A DNA stretch of 64,000 nucleotides from JAVBJN01 sp031546985. Its GTDB lineage: Bacteria > Bacteroidota > Bacteroidia > Chitinophagales > Chitinophagaceae. The translations under genes were made by a program, and so were the position numbers. Positions 60,001 to 64,000 of the stretch are shown here, piece after piece. The stretch spans positions 1-64,000 of the forward strand of contig JAVBJN010000017.1 in NCBI GenBank assembly GCA_031546985.1. The letters are read 5' to 3'. Positions within the stretch are counted from its first letter, which is position 1, and every line of letters starts with the position of its first letter. The notes under the pieces are model-generated. The model ran no database searches. It had not been told where the DNA came from and worked only from the letters and a program-made list of their open reading frames with translations.

Positions 60001-61129
60001 TGAAGTAAGTAAAACGGGTCATACCCAGCATAGTATCCTTTCCGTTAATCGTTGCGTGCGGACCTTCAAAGAAGTCAACACCAATCATTGGAGGATTTGC
60101 TCCGTAATCGCCAATACCTGCGTTCGAACCTTGTCCGTCAAAAGCATCACCATTATACAGGATACCGAGACCACGTATGGTATCGCAACCTACGAAGTCA
60201 TCGAATGCGTATCCCAGATCGGCATCACTCCACATAGACATGAATGTACTGTCCAGTTTATTGGTACCTCTGTTGATTACTTTAAAGGTATAGAAGGATG
60301 CATCGTTCAAAGCGTCGTTCGTTGCAAAAGCAAAAGCAGCCGCCTGAACTTCCAGTCCAATACCATCGGTATTGGTTTCTGTTTTAATGTTTCCTTTATC
60401 GTTGTAAACCCACCAGATGCACTGGTCACCTTTAACATCCGGGTAATCCCCTTCGTTCCACTGGTAGCCGTCTACGTTGTTTACTTCCACATAAGGAGCG
60501 TAATTACCGGTAGTAACATCCAAAGGAGCGTTGTCTTTACCTACAGCGTTAACGTTACCTGTAGCAGGCCATTTAATGATCGCGTCAAAACGCGGATCAT
60601 ATGTTGTATTAGGCACGGTTCCACCTTGACTGGCGATCCATGCCTGGAAAGCGATAATATCACTTCTGTTAATTTTCCAGAAATTATCCCAGGCAGAACA
60701 AACATCGCTGGTAACAGATGCACTTCCATCCTGGCTCAGCGGACCGGGCCAGAAGTCGTTACCGCTCTGGCGGTAAGTTTGTGCAGCTACTTTTAATGTT
60801 TTACCACCACTTCCATTATCATAACCACCGATCCATACAGAACCGGCAAACAGTGAGTTCTTACGTGAGCCTTTTGGAATTTCATAACGGGCAGTCTGAA
60901 CACCACGGTCCCACCACATATCGCCACCGGTCATCAACCTGGCACGAACGTTATTGACATCCAAATCTATTTCTGCAGCGGCCTGGGAACAGGCAGCAGC
61001 TGTTTTATACAGCCCGCCGTTCTTTTGGGGTTTAACGGGCAGCATATCCTGCGGAATTTCTTTCGCAGCTACCGAAAAACCCGTCAACACCGTACACGCC
61101 AGCATGATAGATCTTGTAAATCGTTTCAT
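57002..61129 (-). CDS. Large T9SS-exported surface protein
   Basis: A 1375-residue secreted protein. Signal peptide to about residue 21 (SVAAKEI), then a long beta-rich extracellular region with no repeats I recognise and many conserved-looking Asp/Asn loops. The C-terminal 90 residues form a T9SS sorting domain (VVPNPYYAF, VKIYTLDGVLIRKLD, GVPVASGMYLFHVKI, VVKWFGAMRP). It lies 40 bases after the TonB-dependent receptor gene and 67 bases before the PorV-like gene, all on one strand. The trio looks like a surface-display unit: an outer-membrane receptor, an exported T9SS protein and a shuttle barrel. Role unknown. Confidence 0.8.
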   Translation of the reverse strand: MKRFTRSIMLACTVLTGFSVAAKEIPQDMLPVKPQKNGGLYKTAAACSQAAAEIDLDVNNVRARLMTGGDMWWDRGVQTARYEIPKGSRKNSLFAGSVWIGGYDNGSGGKTLKVAAQTYRQSGNDFWPGPLSQDGSASVTSDVCSAWDNFWKINRSDIIAFQAWIASQGGTVPNTTYDPRFDAIIKWPATGNVNAVGKDNAPLDVTTGNYAPYVEVNNVDGYQWNEGDYPDVKGDQCIWWVYNDKGNIKTETNTDGIGLEVQAAAFAFATNDALNDASFYTFKVINRGTNKLDSTFMSMWSDADLGYAFDDFVGCDTIRGLGILYNGDAFDGQGSNAGIGDYGANPPMIGVDFFEGPHATINGKDTMLGMTRFTYFNNDNTSQGNPFNGPDFYRYMTGTWKDGTPFTNDCATKNAGTPSKYVFYDDPTIAGGFSECECGKTPADRRFIHSSGPFVLEPGEVNKVTIGAVWVPGVGGCPSVSFKSLQLADDRAQNLFDNNFKITDGPHAPSVTKAELDRKIVLYLSNPSQSNNFEELYGTGKADKYLVSSPKASTLKMADSLYKFEGYKIFQLKDSTISRAQVYNVDGSVNTAVARIAAQCDLKNGVTKIINYEPSLEATSDPNHTVYKPVIYTINSEDKGVKHSFEITVDQFSTGTDKAVVNYKNYYFLVVAYAYNNFRSFNPANPDSSQTESYIESRTDAFGNAVRVVRAMPSSLGSDAGLVMGANYGDGVIIRRQEGKGNGGNSLMMSEASEAQIFDPANNNQVFFPDYIAGRGPIDVKIVDPKAVKPAKFEVRLIGPSYPYSATPESLQDTAKGMIPDSSYWEIVDVTVPGSPVTIITNASDVNKIDRYNERLLDKYGISVNIKQAARSGDEKTNGNGFISASVAYKDTFKTWLGGVEDGEGESALNWIRCGTVHTDNGNCDYADYDNDPSNNTVTVDGSQLARVIVDNDDPEQNFEAMLTGTWAPYLMVASEARPTCGFGFAWKGEQAVRPETGNLNGYYIGTRTVRKENPLSNLSGVDIVFTSDRSKWTRVSVIEMRDNGQNNPVTTVAEGYAMKFNLRKHGSLKLDAAGDGTPQYEDSAVDYGHSWFPGYAVNVETGERLNMMFGEDSWLKSENGGDMIWNPTATLNTSAGLVYGGKHFVYVLRSKYDAYPGGPDVIWNQLKAGEAKPINAPNVDKRNVYTKIMWAGATMVKPSFSLLSWQNGLIPTETRVSLRANKPYQVYVPQPGQQLQNDGRPFYTFSTEGLQPTKYGDSNNPYTSDKQALLDRIKVVPNPYYAFSQYEANRLDNRVRIINLPRRATVKIYTLDGVLIRKLDKDDPTAQFIDWDLKNEKGVPVASGMYLFHVKIDGVGETVVKWFGAMRPIDIDKF

Positions 61130-61169
61130 CTTATTGTGTTTTTCGTTTTTTAATGTTTTCTGTTATTCC

Positions 61170-64000
61170 TTAGAAGGAGAATCCAAGACCTAAGTTGATT
61201 CTTCTCGGAGGAGCAACCATTCCTGGGTTAAGCATCGCCAGTGTATACAGATCGTAAAAAGACTGTTTGTTGGCCAAGCCAGGAGCATTCAATGCAGTCT
61301 GACCCTGTGGAGATGCAAGATAACCATCATCACTAGCGTTACCAGTGTAGCCATACACACCCAGAATATTTTTAGTATTCAACAGGTTTTGCACATAACA
61401 GAAAGCATTCACTACAAGCTGCTTACTTCTTTTACCACCTTCAACGGTTTTACCAAGATTGAAAACGAAGTCTTTATCTACTTTCAGATCCAAGTTATAG
61501 TTCCATGGCAGGCGTGAACCATTGATGGTACCGATAATCGGAGTACTGGTAAAGTCACCACCTACCAAAGGCACTGCTCTTGAATACCTGGTATAAGGCT
61601 CACCACTACGTGCTCTGAAGATCAGGTTCGCACCTGCGTTTTGCAGGAAGTGGTGTCCGTTAATGGTTGGACCTTCGCCGGTCATATAACGGTAGTCTAA
61701 GTTAGCTACAATCAGGTGACGGGAATCGATACCCAGTGCGATGTACGGTTGAACGTTAGCCAGACCATTCTGAATCAGAGACTGGGTAAAGGCTGCGTTG
61801 TCACCGGTACCTTCTGCAAATTGCAAGGTATAGGACATGTTAAGTTGGAAGTTGCTTGTTCTTCTCAGATCATAAACTACTTTCAAACCTTTAACAGTAG
61901 AGAAGTCACGGTTACCATAAGTGGTATAAGTGAACGGATAAGCGTAAGCATATTGTCTCAGCTGGATCATGTCACGTCTTTCTTTGTAGAAAGCAGCGAT
62001 GGTCAGAGCAGAAGACTTGGTTACAGCCTGCTGGAAACCTACTTCGTAATCGATTGTTTTTTCTGGTTTCAGCGCAGGGTTAGAGATTGCTCCCTGACCG
62101 GCGTTTTCTACGAAGAAATAATATTGATCAGGAGTGGCGTTGTTAAAACTTCTAGGACGCTGAACGAGTACATCGTAGTGCGCATAGAACTGAGCTACGT
62201 CAGAAATCGGGAAGGAGAACTGAACACGTGGCATAATGTTAACCTGAGGTTTGTAATCCTCAAATGAACCGTTTGCGTTAAAGTTGGTATCCTTAATGTT
62301 CTCTGTTGCATTTTGCAGGTATGGCGTCAGTGACTGACCATTTGCATAAGTAATAGACAGTGTACGTGGATCACTTACTTCACGACCCAATGGATCGTAC
62401 CAACGATCACCGTTACGGTAACCTACGATACGTGGATCCTGAGAGCTGTTGGTATTTACATATACTACGTAGTCGCTACCCATATTGCTAGGGTGCGTAC
62501 CACCATTAATAGCATTTTGTTTACCAGCTACATCTGCTACAGTTCTTTCTGCATACAGAGAGTATGGATCTTTCATCATTTTGTTGTTGGCATCGTAACG
62601 ATCGATACGCACACCAACGTTAAAGCTCATATCACGGAAAGTGAACCTGTCGAGCAGGTAACCACCCATGTATACAGGACGGAAAGCACCGATAGCACGG
62701 GTAAAGTTACCGTATGCATCTTTCTGGGTAAAGAAGTCGTTAAAGCTAGGTTGCTTAGACTGACGGTTACCATATGCATCATATCCATAATAGCTTACCA
62801 GAGGCGAACCGTTATTCAACAGCTCATCTGCGCTAAACATTTTCAGCGAGTAAGTAGAAGGATCGAGGTTATCGATATCAATTACATCCTGGCTATTTTG
62901 TGCAAGGCCCAGTTTAGATCTCAGATTTTTATCGAAGAACGACTGATCGTTTGCAGTATAGATACGGTTGTAAGTAATGGTATCCAGATCACCGAAGATT
63001 ACAGTACCATTATTGATATCATCTTTAGTATAGTTCTGACCATTTACACGGTAGATCGGATTGGCGTAATCGAAAGAACCCAATTGTCTGTTAGCCAACA
63101 GACGCATCTGGCTCCACAATCCATTACCAGCTACGCTGTAACCTCTGTCTACACGTTGCTCATAATACAAACCAAACTCAATGGCGTGTTTACTGCCTTT
63201 GCCTTTGTTAGGTACGATATCGAATGAACCGTCTACAGCTACACCCACCTGCTCAGCCTGTGAGTAAGACATAGAAGTTACCTGTGCACCTACGTTGTTC
63301 CATAATTGGTAAACGTTTCTTGGTACATCACCATTACGCAATGCGCCAACGCCAAAAGCGTCGTTCAATTGTCTTAATGGTGTAATCGCTTCACGGAACA
63401 CCTGGCTGGTATAGTTAGCCAGAATAGGGTTCATTTCAGAACGATCAAATGTAATCTTGGTAGGGTTATTACCCAGGTACGCAACACCATGCTCACCGGT
63501 TAAGGTATCGAGGTAGTTGGGTTGGTAAACCGCCTGGCTATAACTTGTAAACTTACCCAGGTAACCATAATCAAACAGATTGTCTTTGTGAGTCTGATGC
63601 CATGTACGACTGTAATCGCGGGTATAATCTACCTGAACGGTGTAAAACGCATTCTGAATCAGAGATGGTTTTTTATCGGCATCGTTCATCAGATCTTTAC
63701 TGCTCTGACCCAGTCTCTGGGTAAACCTTACATAACCACGACCAGTATAGTTGTTAGACTGAGGGTTAGCCTCAGGAGCAAACAAACTGGCACCACGGAT
63801 GTAAGAAGAAGTTTTGGCATAGTTAAAAGAACCACCAACAGTTACAGAAATGTTTTCTGCAGGCTGGAAGTCCAGTTTACCTACCAGGTTAGATGCCTGG
63901 TTCAGCGCATTTTGTCTTTGTGTAACTTTTTCCAGTTCGTTCATAGTTACATACTCAGCTCTGTACTGGAATGCACCACCACCGTTAGGATTAAGGAACA
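61170..64000 (-). CDS. TonB-dependent outer-membrane receptor, C-terminal part (runs off right edge)
   Basis: The frame is open through the right edge, so the N-terminus and any plug domain are missing. A methionine at 63944 is internal, because the codons before it (AFQYRAEYVT) stay in frame. The 940 residues present are a large beta barrel: repeated aromatic strands (YVRFTQRLGQ, YTVQVDYTRDY, FSFPISDVAQFYAHYDV, NPALKPEKTIDYEVGF) and the terminal NLGLGFSF, ending in phenylalanine as outer-membrane proteins do. The extracellular loops are long. Substrate is not predictable from this part. It heads the minus-strand trio with the large T9SS protein and the PorV-like barrel. Confidence 0.85.
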   Translation of the reverse strand, partial: FLNPNGGGAFQYRAEYVTMNELEKVTQRQNALNQASNLVGKLDFQPAENISVTVGGSFNYAKTSSYIRGASLFAPEANPQSNNYTGRGYVRFTQRLGQSSKDLMNDADKKPSLIQNAFYTVQVDYTRDYSRTWHQTHKDNLFDYGYLGKFTSYSQAVYQPNYLDTLTGEHGVAYLGNNPTKITFDRSEMNPILANYTSQVFREAITPLRQLNDAFGVGALRNGDVPRNVYQLWNNVGAQVTSMSYSQAEQVGVAVDGSFDIVPNKGKGSKHAIEFGLYYEQRVDRGYSVAGNGLWSQMRLLANRQLGSFDYANPIYRVNGQNYTKDDINNGTVIFGDLDTITYNRIYTANDQSFFDKNLRSKLGLAQNSQDVIDIDNLDPSTYSLKMFSADELLNNGSPLVSYYGYDAYGNRQSKQPSFNDFFTQKDAYGNFTRAIGAFRPVYMGGYLLDRFTFRDMSFNVGVRIDRYDANNKMMKDPYSLYAERTVADVAGKQNAINGGTHPSNMGSDYVVYVNTNSSQDPRIVGYRNGDRWYDPLGREVSDPRTLSITYANGQSLTPYLQNATENIKDTNFNANGSFEDYKPQVNIMPRVQFSFPISDVAQFYAHYDVLVQRPRSFNNATPDQYYFFVENAGQGAISNPALKPEKTIDYEVGFQQAVTKSSALTIAAFYKERRDMIQLRQYAYAYPFTYTTYGNRDFSTVKGLKVVYDLRRTSNFQLNMSYTLQFAEGTGDNAAFTQSLIQNGLANVQPYIALGIDSRHLIVANLDYRYMTGEGPTINGHHFLQNAGANLIFRARSGEPYTRYSRAVPLVGGDFTSTPIIGTINGSRLPWNYNLDLKVDKDFVFNLGKTVEGGKRSKQLVVNAFCYVQNLLNTKNILGVYGYTGNASDDGYLASPQGQTALNAPGLANKQSFYDLYTLAMLNPGMVAPPRRINLGLGFSF

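Noticed and set aside
63800..63944. A start codon for the TonB receptor at 63944
   Set aside because: The frame continues upstream to the window edge with receptor-like codons, so this methionine is internal.
1..64000. tRNA or rRNA genes
   Set aside because: No cloverleaf or rRNA segments were recognised in the intergenic regions read on both strands.

Overview
The window reads as a chromosomal stretch of a Bacteroidota bacterium, most likely of the Chitinophagaceae type (inference from gene content, not a database match). The signs are: proteins carrying type IX secretion (T9SS) C-terminal sorting or gliding-type tails, a PorV/PorQ-like barrel, a TonB-dependent receptor, DUF3098 next to ftsX and uppP, a TraR/DksA-like gene directly behind ileS, few Shine-Dalgarno sites, and many upstream TAnnTTTG boxes, the -7 element of this phylum. 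No tRNA, rRNA, CRISPR array, integrase or transposase was seen.

Layout. 1-6.2 kb: a membrane protein cut by the left edge, a nucleotidyltransferase-fold protein, an aldehyde dehydrogenase of the aminomuconate-semialdehyde type, a zeta-like kinase overlapping a 61-residue partner, an acyl-CoA synthetase, and a RidA-family protein resembling 2-aminomuconate deaminase. The dehydrogenase and RidA protein suggest part of tryptophan/kynurenine degradation. 6.6-13 kb: the N-terminal half of a split transketolase, then two large tandem paralogues with von Willebrand A domains and long Pro/Ala/Lys repeats. 13-21.5 kb: housekeeping genes (a LolC/E-type permease, rbfA, an MsbA-type ABC exporter, a histone-H1-like/DksA fusion, ileS). 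21.6-29.3 kb: a secreted-protein island holding a PKD/gliding-tail protein and two copies of a two-gene module, a small T9SS-tailed protein followed by a fibre-like protein ending in either collagen repeats or a peptidase S74 chaperone. 29.4-35.2 kb: leuS, ftsX, DUF3098, uppP, DUF3050. 35.3-41.5 kb: two tandem T9SS proteins built of Trp-rich repeats, a GH20 hexosaminidase and a TerB-like protein. 41.6-46.5 kb: cysE-cysK, alanine dehydrogenase, an MBL-fold hydrolase, a conserved small protein and an outer-membrane barrel. 46.6-55.8 kb: a frameshifted M14 peptidase, ruvB, an unpaired response regulator, DUF3108, a flippase-like membrane protein, ruvC, a histidine kinase/response regulator pair, a HIT protein and greA. 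55.8-64 kb: a PorV-like barrel, a 1375-residue T9SS surface protein and a TonB-dependent receptor cut by the right edge.

The window mixes conserved core genes with three surface/secretion islands (7.6-13 kb, 21.6-29.3 kb, 35-38.7 kb) that evolve by tandem duplication. These islands hold the least-described biology here. The strongest candidates for a second look are the paired vWA repeat proteins and the duplicated small-protein/fibre modules. Intergenic DNA also carries repeats that recur within the window: a CTTCGACAGGCTCAG element, a 40-bp element found twice, and short degenerate heptamer strings. Several genes (ruvC, the histidine kinase, probably the MBL hydrolase and the flippase-like gene) appear to start at TTG.
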